Part shown: piece by piece, positions 1 through 7,562 of the stretch
How positions within the stretch are numbered: the first letter of the stretch is position 1
Layout: every line of letters begins with the position of its first letter
NCBI GenBank assembly: GCA_013298815.1
Contig: JAAFJF010000020.1
Span: 1-50,660, forward strand
DNA length: 50,660 bases
Source: Polaromonas sp.
GTDB lineage: Bacteria > Pseudomonadota > Gammaproteobacteria > Burkholderiales > Burkholderiaceae_C
Direction of reading: 5' to 3'
Translations under genes and position numbers: made by a program
The notes under the pieces: model-generated
What the model was told of the DNA's origin: nothing
Database searches by the model: none
What the model saw: only the letters and a program-made list of their open reading frames with translations

Positions 1-192
1 TGGACTGTGCATGCAGACATGCCCGTTGCCACACGCGAAAAAATCACCAAGGCTTTTTTGGCTTTGAACAGCTCTACGGCTGAAGGTAAAGAGATTTTGG
101 ATTTGCAGCGTGCGACACGCTTTGTAGCGACCAAGCCTGAGAATTACAAAGGCATTGAATCAGCAGCGCGTGCAGCTGGTTTGTTAAAATAA
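1..192 (+). CDS. phnD: Phosphonate ABC transporter substrate-binding protein, C-terminal fragment
   Basis: The reading frame is open from the first base of the window and stops at 190-192, so only the last 63 or so residues are visible. The piece contains a helix-rich tail (VATREKITKAFLAL, later ENYKGIESAARAAGLLK) typical of the end of periplasmic PhnD/PtxB-type binding proteins, where a converted phosphonate or phosphite is delivered to the PhnE permeases. The assignment leans on the next three genes, which are phnC, phnE and phnE. The 59-bp dispersed element begins at the stop codon. The ligand (phosphonate, phosphite or another) cannot be told from this fragment. Confidence 0.8.
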   Translation, partial: WTVHADMPVATREKITKAFLALNSSTAEGKEILDLQRATRFVATKPENYKGIESAARAAGLLK

Positions 193-249
193 ATTACTAT
201 CATTTATATAGCTACTTAGGCAATAAATACGCCGGCTAGAGCCTATTTT
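191..249 (+). repeat. 59-bp dispersed element, copy A (phnD-phnC spacer)
   Basis: This copy carries the conserved core AGCTacttAGGCAATAAA followed by TACGCCGGCTAGAGCC. The left end is poorly conserved and overlaps the phnD stop. Together with downstream bases it forms a perfect 9-bp stem (GGCAATAAA 219-227, TTTATTGCC 247-255), with a small GGCT/AGCC hairpin inside the loop. In this position it could stabilise the phnD end of the transcript or attenuate read-through into phnC. Confidence 0.85.
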
Positions 250-263
250 ATTGCCTTATTTCG

Positions 264-1115
264 ATGAAAATTGAGTTTGCACATATATCTGGTAGGCATC
301 CTGCCGCAACTACTGGTTCGCCCAATGCTGTACGTGATGTGAGTCTGAACATCAGCAGTGGCGAACAGCTTGCTATCATCGGACCGTCAGGCGCAGGAAA
401 AACAACCTTACTGCTCCTGATAGCTTGCGCCTTAGCGCCTTGCGCGGAGCCTGGTCAATCTTCTGTGGGTAGCTTGTCCCTTAACGGCATCAATCCTTGG
501 CAATTGCCGCGAGCAACTTTGCAGCGATTACGGGGCAGCTTGTTTTTAGCTCCGCAAGTGCCGCCGTTGCCACCTAGGCAACGTGTCATCAATGCAGTTT
601 TGGCAGGTAAGTTACCGCATGAATCGTTTTGGCGCAGCTTGTCTCGTTTGCTGTATCCACAAGATTTAGCGCCTGCACATGCCGCGTTGCAACAATTTGA
701 TTTGAGCGAAAAGCTTTTCGAGCGGGTTGACCGTTTGTCGGGCGGAGAACGGCAACGTGTTGGCTTGGCGCGAGCTTTGGCATCTGATGCGAAATTGTTT
801 TTGGTCGATGAGCCGCTCTCAGCACTTGACCCCAGCCGTGCGCAGCAAGCCATCGACACATTGATCGCTACTGCCAAAGAGCGCCAAGCAACGCTGGTAA
901 CGACTTTGCACCACGTCGACATGGCGCTGGCTAATTTCCCACGCATTATCGGTTTGCGCGATGGCGTCGTCGCGTTTGATTTACCCGCTGCGGAAGTTAC
1001 AAAAGAGCTGTTGTATCAGTTATACGAACAGCATCTGCATGAGCTTGATGGCCCTGCGACTGAAGAATTACCAGCGCCCATTGAAGCCACGCCTGTGGTG
1101 ATGTTGTGCAGATAG
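264..1115 (+). CDS. phnC: Phosphonate/phosphite ABC transporter ATP-binding protein PhnC
   Basis: This 283-residue ABC ATPase would power import by the two downstream permeases at the inner face of the cytoplasmic membrane. Visible motifs in order are Walker A GPSGAGKTT (residues 40-48), the ABC signature LSGGERQRVGLARAL (from 158), Walker B LFLVDEP (178-184), the D-loop SALD and an H-loop histidine at 216/217. The protein has a C-terminal tail of about 40 residues after the H-loop. It starts 8 bp past the hairpin formed by repeat copy A and has no clear Shine-Dalgarno. Its end overlaps the GTG of the next gene by 10 bp, pointing to one operon phnD-C-E-E. No C-P lyase or phosphonatase genes follow within the window. 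Confidence 0.9.
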   Translation: MKIEFAHISGRHPAATTGSPNAVRDVSLNISSGEQLAIIGPSGAGKTTLLLLIACALAPCAEPGQSSVGSLSLNGINPWQLPRATLQRLRGSLFLAPQVPPLPPRQRVINAVLAGKLPHESFWRSLSRLLYPQDLAPAHAALQQFDLSEKLFERVDRLSGGERQRVGLARALASDAKLFLVDEPLSALDPSRAQQAIDTLIATAKERQATLVTTLHHVDMALANFPRIIGLRDGVVAFDLPAAEVTKELLYQLYEQHLHELDGPATEELPAPIEATPVVMLCR

Positions 1116-1933
1116 CTAGCCCAAAGCTGCGAGACCCAGCATGGCTAGGGCGCATGTTTTGGTGGCTGGCAGCAGCCGTCATCATGTGGCCGTTGCTGGT
1201 ATTGACGGAATTTAAACCTTCTTTGTTGCTAGAACCAGGCGCACTCAAACCAACTTGGCATTTTTTAGCTGACTTCTTTCCACCAAAACTTGATGCTGAG
1301 TTTTTGACTATGCTGGTGCGCGAAACTTGGCGTACCGTGGCCATCGCAACGGCTGGTTTGACTTTGGCGATGTTGTTGGCTATTCCGCTTTGTTTGCTGT
1401 CAGTTCGTGTGTTGTCGATTTCAGCGCTGAATGGCCGTATGGCGTTTGTTCCCAGTATTCTTAGGCAAGCCATTCGCAGTGTGTTGATTGTTTTGCGCAG
1501 CGTGCCTGAGCTGGTCTGGGCGCTTTTATTCGTGCGCATCGTGGGGCTTGGCCCTACATCGGGCGTATTGGCGATTGCACTGGCCTACAGCGGCATGCTA
1601 GGTAAAGTGTATGCTGATATTTTGGAAAGCAGCGAACCGCACGCCACACAAAGTTTGCTACGCAACGGCACAGGCAGATTACAAGCGTTTTTCTACGCAC
1701 TCTTACCGCAAACCGCTGCCGAATTGACCAGCTACACCGTTTACCGCTGGGAATGTGCCATACGCTCATCGGCAGTGCTTGGCTTTGTGGGCGCGGGCGG
1801 TTTGGGGCAACAAATGGACTCGTCCATGAAAATGTTCAACGGCTCTGAAGTTTGCAGCATGTTGATTGTTTTCATGTTGCTGGTGTGGCTGGCAGACAAA
1901 GTTAGCGCTTGGCTGCGTCAAGGCTTGGCTTAA
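1106..1933 (+). CDS. phnE: Phosphonate ABC transporter permease PhnE (first copy)
   Basis: This 275-residue integral membrane permease has about six hydrophobic segments. It carries the inner-membrane-component signature in the C-terminal half (ELTSYTVYRWECAIRSSAVLGFVGAGGLGQQM), which matches the PhnE family. The start is a GTG 10 bp inside the end of phnC, so translation is probably coupled. The stop is followed 7 bp later by the ATG of a second, related permease. The two probably form a heterodimeric channel for the PhnC ATPase, as in other importers of this family that carry two permease genes. Confidence 0.9.
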   Translation: MQIASPKLRDPAWLGRMFWWLAAAVIMWPLLVLTEFKPSLLLEPGALKPTWHFLADFFPPKLDAEFLTMLVRETWRTVAIATAGLTLAMLLAIPLCLLSVRVLSISALNGRMAFVPSILRQAIRSVLIVLRSVPELVWALLFVRIVGLGPTSGVLAIALAYSGMLGKVYADILESSEPHATQSLLRNGTGRLQAFFYALLPQTAAELTSYTVYRWECAIRSSAVLGFVGAGGLGQQMDSSMKMFNGSEVCSMLIVFMLLVWLADKVSAWLRQGLA

Positions 1934-1940
1934 AACAATT

Positions 1941-2771
1941 ATGCAAACCAACCCATCACCACCAAGCTTTGACGCTGACTTCAAAGTTGTAGCGCCCAAA
2001 TTGTTTGATGCGCGCTGCACTGCTTGCTGGTTTGTTGCGACCATGCTTTGCCTCATCATTGCCAGCTTTTGGAGCTTGGATTTGCAATGGGCGCAATTTT
2101 TGTCGTGGTCAGCTTTTCAGAAAATGGGGACATTCATCGCCGAATTATTCCCCCCAAATGTTGAATCCGCTTTTTTAAAGAAACTATTCATCGCATCGCT
2201 AGAAACTCTTGCCATGTCTGCTCTAGGTACGATTTTGGCGGTGATATTGGGCTTGGCTTTGGCGCTGCCAGCCAGCAAATCGCATGCGGAAGATCCTGCC
2301 CGCTGGCGCAGTGCAACTCGGTTGGTATTGAATGCGTTACGCAGTATTCCTGAACTGGTGTGGGCGGCGATGCTGCTTATCACCGTTGGTTTGGGCCCTT
2401 TTGCGGGCACCTTGGCGCTGGCGCTGCATACGGCTGGTGTACTGGGACGTTTGTTTGCTGAAGCGATTGAAAATGCACCAGCCAGCCCTAGCTTCGCCTT
2501 GCGTACACGCGGCGTGGGTGTTGGACGCGTCTTCATATATGCGACGCTGCCGCAAATCTTACCGCAGTTGCTCAGCTACACGCTGTATCGATGGGAAAAC
2601 AACATTCGTGCTGCGGCAGTTTTAGGTGTGGTGGGCGCAGGTGGCTTGGGGCAAATGCTGTCGTACCATTTGGGCTTATTTCAAATGCGAGAAACCAGTT
2701 CGGTGCTGATAGCCATGTTGATTTTGGTGGCTATTGTGGATGCTCTGAGCTATGCCAGCCGAAAGTTTTAG
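1941..2771 (+). CDS. phnE: Phosphonate ABC transporter permease PhnE (second copy)
   Basis: This is a second permease of about 276 residues. It is clearly homologous to its neighbour: both have IRSVPELVWA-like and SYTLYRWENNIRAAAVLGVVGAGGLGQ segments near the C-terminus, the loop that docks on the ATPase. A longer frame begins at 1866 inside the previous gene. I chose the ATG at 1941 because it avoids a 68-bp overlap and gives a normal PhnE N-terminus. It is the last gene of the transport run; 115 bp follow before the dehydrogenase gene. Confidence 0.88.
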   Translation: MQTNPSPPSFDADFKVVAPKLFDARCTACWFVATMLCLIIASFWSLDLQWAQFLSWSAFQKMGTFIAELFPPNVESAFLKKLFIASLETLAMSALGTILAVILGLALALPASKSHAEDPARWRSATRLVLNALRSIPELVWAAMLLITVGLGPFAGTLALALHTAGVLGRLFAEAIENAPASPSFALRTRGVGVGRVFIYATLPQILPQLLSYTLYRWENNIRAAAVLGVVGAGGLGQMLSYHLGLFQMRETSSVLIAMLILVAIVDALSYASRKF

Positions 2772-2854
2772 AGCGTTGATTTTTAGATAGTTTTACTCTT
2801 GGTAGATCTGTCACTTTATCGACAGTTGCTTCGATTGATTAGCGCACAATACTG

Positions 2855-2872
2855 GATTGATTCAATTCAATC
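2855..2872. promoter_or_regulatory. Imperfect inverted repeat just before the dehydrogenase RBS
   Basis: The arms GATTGA and TCAATC are separated by 6 bp and end exactly where the GAGGA Shine-Dalgarno begins (2872-2876). A further GATTGATT lies at about 2833. The site could be an operator or a small hairpin covering the ribosome-binding site. No regulator can be named. Confidence 0.35.
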
Positions 2873-2886
2873 GAGGAACTTGCAAT

Positions 2887-4023
2887 ATGGCCTTTATTTA
2901 TTATGTGACGCATATTCAATTTGAAGCTGGCGCTATCAAATTACTCAAACAAGAATGTGAACGCGTCGGCATCAGCCGTCCACTGATCATCACGGACCAA
3001 GGCGTTAAAGCTGCAGGCATTCTACAAAAGGCATTGGACAATCTACCTGGCATGACAGTGGCAGTGTTTGACCAAACGCCGTCGAACCCAACAGAAGCTT
3101 CAGTGCGTGCTGCAGCGGCAAGCTACAAAGTAAATCATTGCGATGGTTTGATCGCCGTGGGTGGTGGCTCATCTATAGACTGTGCCAAAGGTGTGGCGAT
3201 AGCGGCAACGCATGAAGGCGCACTTACCAGCTACGCCACCATCGAAGGCGGGTCTTTGCTGATTACCGACAGAGCCGCACCCTTGATCGCCGTACCCACC
3301 ACCAGCGGCACAGGCAGCGAAGTGGCGCGTGGCGCTATTTTGATTGTGGATGACCACCGAAAACTCGGCTTTCACTCCTGGCATTTGGTGCCGAAAGCCG
3401 CTATTTGCGACCCCGAACTCACACTCGGTTTACCTTCAAAGTTAACTGCGGCGACGGGTATGGATGCGATTGCCCATTGCATGGAAACCTTCATGGCGCC
3501 AGCTTTTAACCCACCGGCTGATGGCATCGGTTTAGATGGTTTAACGCGCGCTTGGGCAAATATTGAACGTGCCACCAACAACGGCGGCGACATTGACGCC
3601 CGCATGAATATGATGAGTGCGTCTATGCAAGGCGCAATGGCGTTTCAAAAAGGTTTAGGCTGTGTGCATAGCCTGAGCCACAGCCTGGGCGGCATAAACC
3701 CTGGATTACACCATGGCACTTTAAATGCCATGTTTTTGCCTGCTGTGGTGACCTTCAATGCGTCGGCACCGTCTATGCAAAACGAGCAACGTTTGCAGCG
3801 CATGGCGCATGCGATGGGTTTGACCTCAGGAAGCGACATTCCAGCCGCCATCAAGGACATGAATGCGCGCCTTGGTTTACCGACGGGTTTGGACGCCTTG
3901 GGCGTGCAACGGAACTGGTTCGACAACATCATCAAAGGCGCATTGGCAGACCATTGCCACAAAACCAACCCGCGCATAGCTACCAATCAAGACTACCAAG
4001 AGCTACTTGCTAATTCCATGTGA
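2887..4023 (+). CDS. Iron-containing alcohol dehydrogenase
   Basis: This group III (Fe-dependent) alcohol dehydrogenase of about 378 residues would be a cytosolic NAD(P)-linked oxidoreductase. It shows the nucleotide-binding GGGSSIDCAKG (92-102), the family signature AVPTTSGTGSEVARGA (135-150) and metal ligands in GMDAIAH (D193, H197), CVHSLSH (H261) and LHHG (H275/276). I chose ATG 2887 over an upstream TTG at 2857 because GAGGA sits 10 bp before it. The substrate is unknown. Relatives reduce small aldehydes, including phosphonoacetaldehyde in some phosphonate pathways, so placement after the phn transporter is suggestive but not proof. The last 14 bp overlap the convergent LRR-kinase gene. 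Confidence 0.85.
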   Translation: MAFIYYVTHIQFEAGAIKLLKQECERVGISRPLIITDQGVKAAGILQKALDNLPGMTVAVFDQTPSNPTEASVRAAAASYKVNHCDGLIAVGGGSSIDCAKGVAIAATHEGALTSYATIEGGSLLITDRAAPLIAVPTTSGTGSEVARGAILIVDDHRKLGFHSWHLVPKAAICDPELTLGLPSKLTAATGMDAIAHCMETFMAPAFNPPADGIGLDGLTRAWANIERATNNGGDIDARMNMMSASMQGAMAFQKGLGCVHSLSHSLGGINPGLHHGTLNAMFLPAVVTFNASAPSMQNEQRLQRMAHAMGLTSGSDIPAAIKDMNARLGLPTGLDALGVQRNWFDNIIKGALADHCHKTNPRIATNQDYQELLANSM

Positions 4024-5368
4024 AATCCACGTGACGATTTAAAGCATTCATTGATTGCACCACCTCTGCAAACATAGGACGAGCCGAAACTTCGGCTTGT
4101 ATGCAGCGCTTTTGCAATTCAATCAGTTTTGACTTGGTCGCTTGAAATGTTGAACTATTCGCATCGTCGTCCGATTCAGAACAATGCGATATCAACTCGC
4201 CCAGCAGAATACCAAACGCCCGCACTTCTATCCGCTGTAACGCCTGTGACGTGTAGTCGTCTTGCATTGGCAAAAATGATGCCGCACCAAAATCACCCAA
4301 AAGACCATGTCCCACTGAGCTGTGCAAAATATTGTGCGCATACAAATCGCCATGCAAAATGCCGCAAGTGTGTAAGTGCTCTGCAGCACGCGCTATGCCA
4401 AGGGCTAGGCTGATTAGTTCCTGCAGACTGAAAGCCTTCACCTGCACATAAACATCACGTGTACATGACTCTAGACTTGGTGGCTGAGCAAGATTTTTGT
4501 AGTCGCTAGCAATCAATGGCATGACCAAGCCTTGTTCACCATTCGGGTGAAACCTTATCTTCCCCATCACACCTACAATGTTTGGATGCAAGCCTACAGC
4601 GATACTGGCGGCCATTTCACAGCGCGGCATGCCATCGCTAGTCACGGTGCTTTTGAACAGTTTGACAGCAACGTCTTTGGATGCTCCGTTTACCTGAATT
4701 AGCTTAGCTTTTGAAATAACACCCGATGCACCTTCACCAAGCTTTGCCCCCAACTCGATATCTTGCCAATCCATCTCAGCTATAGACTGCGCTTGTCTTG
4801 CTGTTTCAAAAGCGTCCGTCAATGGATTTCCAGCCAAAGCCAGCCAAGCCAACCGTGGCATCGTCAACAGCCAAGGAGGTAATACTTCAAATCGGTTTGC
4901 AGACAAACGCAACAATTCAAGCTCTTTGCAGCTTGCGAGCTCTGCAGGCAAATCATTCAATTCATTACCCGCCAACATCAGCTTTTGCATCTGTTTGCAT
5001 TGGCCAATACAGCTGGGCAAACTTTGAATGCGGTTGTCTGTCAAAATCAGCCATCGCAACGTTGGCGCCAATGCCTCAGCTGGAACTCGGCTGATCTGGT
5101 TAGCTTTGAAGCCAACCATGGTCAAATTTTCACATCGCCCAAGCACGGCGGGTAGCTCAGTGAACAAGTTATCAGAGCAGAAAATAATTCGTAGCCTCTG
5201 CAAACGCGGTAAATCATCTGGCAGACTAGATAACCGATTACCCGAAAGATTCAAAATCTCCAGCGAATCTGCCAAGTCGAAAATCTCAGATGGAAACTCA
5301 GTCAATCCACATGACAAATCTAAACGTTTGATACCCGTTAACTGTCCGGCTTTAAGCTGCTCCAACAT
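4010..5368 (-). CDS. Leucine-rich repeat serine/threonine protein kinase
   Basis: This 452-residue cytosolic protein joins two domains. Residues 10-190 hold about eight leucine-rich repeats (for example LEILNLSGNRLSSLP, LRWLILTDNRIQSLP). Residues 205-445 form a Hanks-type kinase with G-loop GEGASG (211-216), VAVK lysine K236, a likely alpha-C glutamate E251, a catalytic loop HGDLYAHN (D341, N346) and DFG (359-361). The catalytic loop has HGD rather than HRD and lacks the usual lysine, but the key Asp and Asn are present, so activity is plausible. The LRRs probably bind a protein partner. The start lies only 2 bp from the CoA-transferase stop, placing it last in that minus-strand run. The end overlaps the dehydrogenase gene. 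Confidence 0.88.
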   Translation of the reverse strand: MLEQLKAGQLTGIKRLDLSCGLTEFPSEIFDLADSLEILNLSGNRLSSLPDDLPRLQRLRIIFCSDNLFTELPAVLGRCENLTMVGFKANQISRVPAEALAPTLRWLILTDNRIQSLPSCIGQCKQMQKLMLAGNELNDLPAELASCKELELLRLSANRFEVLPPWLLTMPRLAWLALAGNPLTDAFETARQAQSIAEMDWQDIELGAKLGEGASGVISKAKLIQVNGASKDVAVKLFKSTVTSDGMPRCEMAASIAVGLHPNIVGVMGKIRFHPNGEQGLVMPLIASDYKNLAQPPSLESCTRDVYVQVKAFSLQELISLALGIARAAEHLHTCGILHGDLYAHNILHSSVGHGLLGDFGAASFLPMQDDYTSQALQRIEVRAFGILLGELISHCSESDDDANSSTFQATKSKLIELQKRCIQAEVSARPMFAEVVQSMNALNRHVDFTWN

Positions 5369-5370
5369 GC

Positions 5371-6546
5371 TTACAAACTCATACCGAGTTCGTGCAAAAT
5401 CTCTGTCGTATGCTCACCCAATTTTGGTGCATGTCGCGAAATCAATGTAGGTGTTTCACTCATACGAACCGGCGGACGCAGTTGCCGCAGCTTGCCCTCA
5501 TGCGGATGAATCACATCGACCCAACCGCCAGTTGCCGCCAAATGTGGGTCGGTCAACAAATCCGGCAATTTCATCATCGGCATGACAGGAATATCGTTAG
5601 CCACCAACACCTTCAACCAATGCGCGCTGGTTTGCAGCAGTAGCTTGGTTTGCACGAACGCATACAGCTCGTCGATGTGAGCAATACGTGCTGATTGCGT
5701 GGTGAAGCGTGCATCTTGCGTAAAAAGCTCGCCCTCACCTATCAGCTCCAGAAAACAGCGCCAGTGCGCATCGTTGTACATCAGCGCACAGACAAAACCA
5801 TCACTCGTTTTATATGGCTTACGATTCGGCGCCAACATACGGCTGTGACCCATGCCACCCAACGGCGGTTGCCAGGTTTCGCCACCCAAATGCTCACCCA
5901 GTACAAACTGCAGCAAACACTCAAACATGGGAACCTCAACACGCTGCCCCAACCCAGTGCCGCCCTTTTTGTCCCGCGCGATGACGGCTGCCATCACCGC
6001 ATGCACCATGTTCAGCGCCGTCACACGGTCGGCAAATGTAGCGGGCACATAACGCGGCTCGGTGCTACCGCTTTGTGTCATCAACCACGGGATGCATGCG
6101 GCGCCTTGAATCAAATCGTCGTAAGCCGGAAAATCAGAATAAGGGCCACCTTCTGAGTAGCCGTAGGCACCGCAATAAATCAGCCGTGGATTGATTTTTT
6201 GCAAGACCTCATAGCTCAAGCCCAAACGTGCCATGGAGCTTGGTCGAATATTGAAGGTCAGTACATCAGCCGTTTCACACAACTTCAGCAAAGCAGCATG
6301 GTCATGCGGCTTCTTCAAATCTAAGACGATGGATCGTTTGTTGCGGTTCGCATTGATAAAAATATGTCCCATGCCCGGATGCTGCATAGGCCCCGCATGC
6401 CGCATGATGTCGCCGCTGGGCGGCTCCACCTTGATGACATCTGCGCCATAGTCACCCAATATTTGCGTGGCATACGGACCGAGAACCACGCCCGTAAGAT
6501 CTACGATGCGGTAGCCGCTCAGTGCGCCATTATTTAACCCACTCAT
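5371..6546 (-). CDS. Class III CoA-transferase (CaiB/BaiF, FRC family)
   Basis: This 391-residue enzyme is predicted to move coenzyme A between carboxylic acids through an aspartyl-CoA intermediate. The N-terminal pattern LSGYRIVDLTGVVLGPYATQ and ADVIKVEPPSGD, and the candidate catalytic aspartate in PAYDDLIQG (D143/D144), are typical of the formyl-CoA/succinyl-CoA transferase family. I chose ATG 6546 over a TTG at 6555. The gene follows the Bug-type receptor gene with only 9 bp between, a common arrangement in Comamonadaceae for uptake and activation of a small carboxylate. Which acid is used cannot be read from the sequence. Confidence 0.87.
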   Translation of the reverse strand: MSGLNNGALSGYRIVDLTGVVLGPYATQILGDYGADVIKVEPPSGDIMRHAGPMQHPGMGHIFINANRNKRSIVLDLKKPHDHAALLKLCETADVLTFNIRPSSMARLGLSYEVLQKINPRLIYCGAYGYSEGGPYSDFPAYDDLIQGAACIPWLMTQSGSTEPRYVPATFADRVTALNMVHAVMAAVIARDKKGGTGLGQRVEVPMFECLLQFVLGEHLGGETWQPPLGGMGHSRMLAPNRKPYKTSDGFVCALMYNDAHWRCFLELIGEGELFTQDARFTTQSARIAHIDELYAFVQTKLLLQTSAHWLKVLVANDIPVMPMMKLPDLLTDPHLAATGGWVDVIHPHEGKLRQLRPPVRMSETPTLISRHAPKLGEHTTEILHELGMSL

Positions 6547-6555
6547 GCTCAACAA

Positions 6556-7521
6556 TTATTCTGGAGTGATGCCTGCCAACTTCACCCAGCCAGACCATTT
6601 TTTGATTTCAGCATCAATCGTGCGCGCCAAAGCGGCGCTGTCTTGTACATCCAAATCAATACCTGCATTCGCCAGCTTTTCTTTGACTTCTGGTTTGGCA
6701 AGCACCGAACGCAATGTTTCGCCCAACTTTTTAGCATCTGCTGCAGGAATATTCGCAGGCGCCATCAAGGCAAACCAAGCGCTGACTTCATAGCCTTTGA
6801 CCGTGTCACCAATCGGCGCAATGTTCGGCGCTTTGCCTGCACGCTTGGCGGTGGTCACGCCCAAACCCTTTAATCGCCCACCGTTGATTTGCGTCATGGC
6901 ATTCCCCACATCGGCAAACGCAAACTGCAGCTGCCCCCCCATCAAATCGGTCAACGCGGGCGGAATGCCTTTGTACGGCACGCTCAAAGCTTCAAACCCA
7001 CCCAACTGCGCCACCAAGGCACCAGACACCAATGAGCCCGACGATCCGTGACCATAGGCCAGCTTGTTGGCCTTCGCATAGGCGACGAACTCTTTCATGT
7101 CTTTCGCAGGAAACTCCGGCTTCACGACCAAAATAAAACCGGTACTGCCTATCATGCCAATCGGCGTGAAATCTTTCACGGGGTCGTAAGGTAGCTTTTT
7201 GTACAAACTCACATTGGCCGCTTGCGTGGTGCTGGTCGTCACCAACAGCGTGTAAGGGTCGGCAGTCGCCGACTTCACAAAATCCGCCCCCAGAACACCA
7301 TTTGCCCCCGCCTTATTTTCAACCGCAATCGGCTGCCCCAAAGCATCACTCATCGCCTGCGCCACGATACGGCCAACACTGTCAGTCGCACTGCCGGCAG
7401 GGAATGGCACGACGAATTTGACGGGCTTGGTTGGGTATGCTTGTGCTGCAGCGTTTAATCCGCTTAAAGCCACCACTCCGGCGATACAGCTGCTTGCCAA
7501 TAATTTGAAAGTTATTTTCAT
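6556..7521 (-). CDS. Tripartite tricarboxylate transporter (Bug family) substrate receptor
   Basis: This periplasmic solute receptor is about 321 residues long. A signal peptide of roughly 27 residues ends AAAQA before YPTKPVKFVVPFPAGSATD, the characteristic start of mature Bug proteins. A later DVGNAMTQINGGRLKGLGVTT segment is also typical. ATG 7521 is preferred over ATG 7533 because GGAGA lies 6 bp upstream. No TctA/TctB membrane genes are present, as for most of the many orphan Bug genes in this group. The ligand is probably a small carboxylate, given the CoA-transferase gene directly downstream, but this is inference. Confidence 0.9.
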   Translation of the reverse strand: MKITFKLLASSCIAGVVALSGLNAAAQAYPTKPVKFVVPFPAGSATDSVGRIVAQAMSDALGQPIAVENKAGANGVLGADFVKSATADPYTLLVTTSTTQAANVSLYKKLPYDPVKDFTPIGMIGSTGFILVVKPEFPAKDMKEFVAYAKANKLAYGHGSSGSLVSGALVAQLGGFEALSVPYKGIPPALTDLMGGQLQFAFADVGNAMTQINGGRLKGLGVTTAKRAGKAPNIAPIGDTVKGYEVSAWFALMAPANIPAADAKKLGETLRSVLAKPEVKEKLANAGIDLDVQDSAALARTIDAEIKKWSGWVKLAGITPE

Positions 7522-7562
7522 AGTTGTCTCCATTTATTTTCTTACTGAATCAGATTATGACT

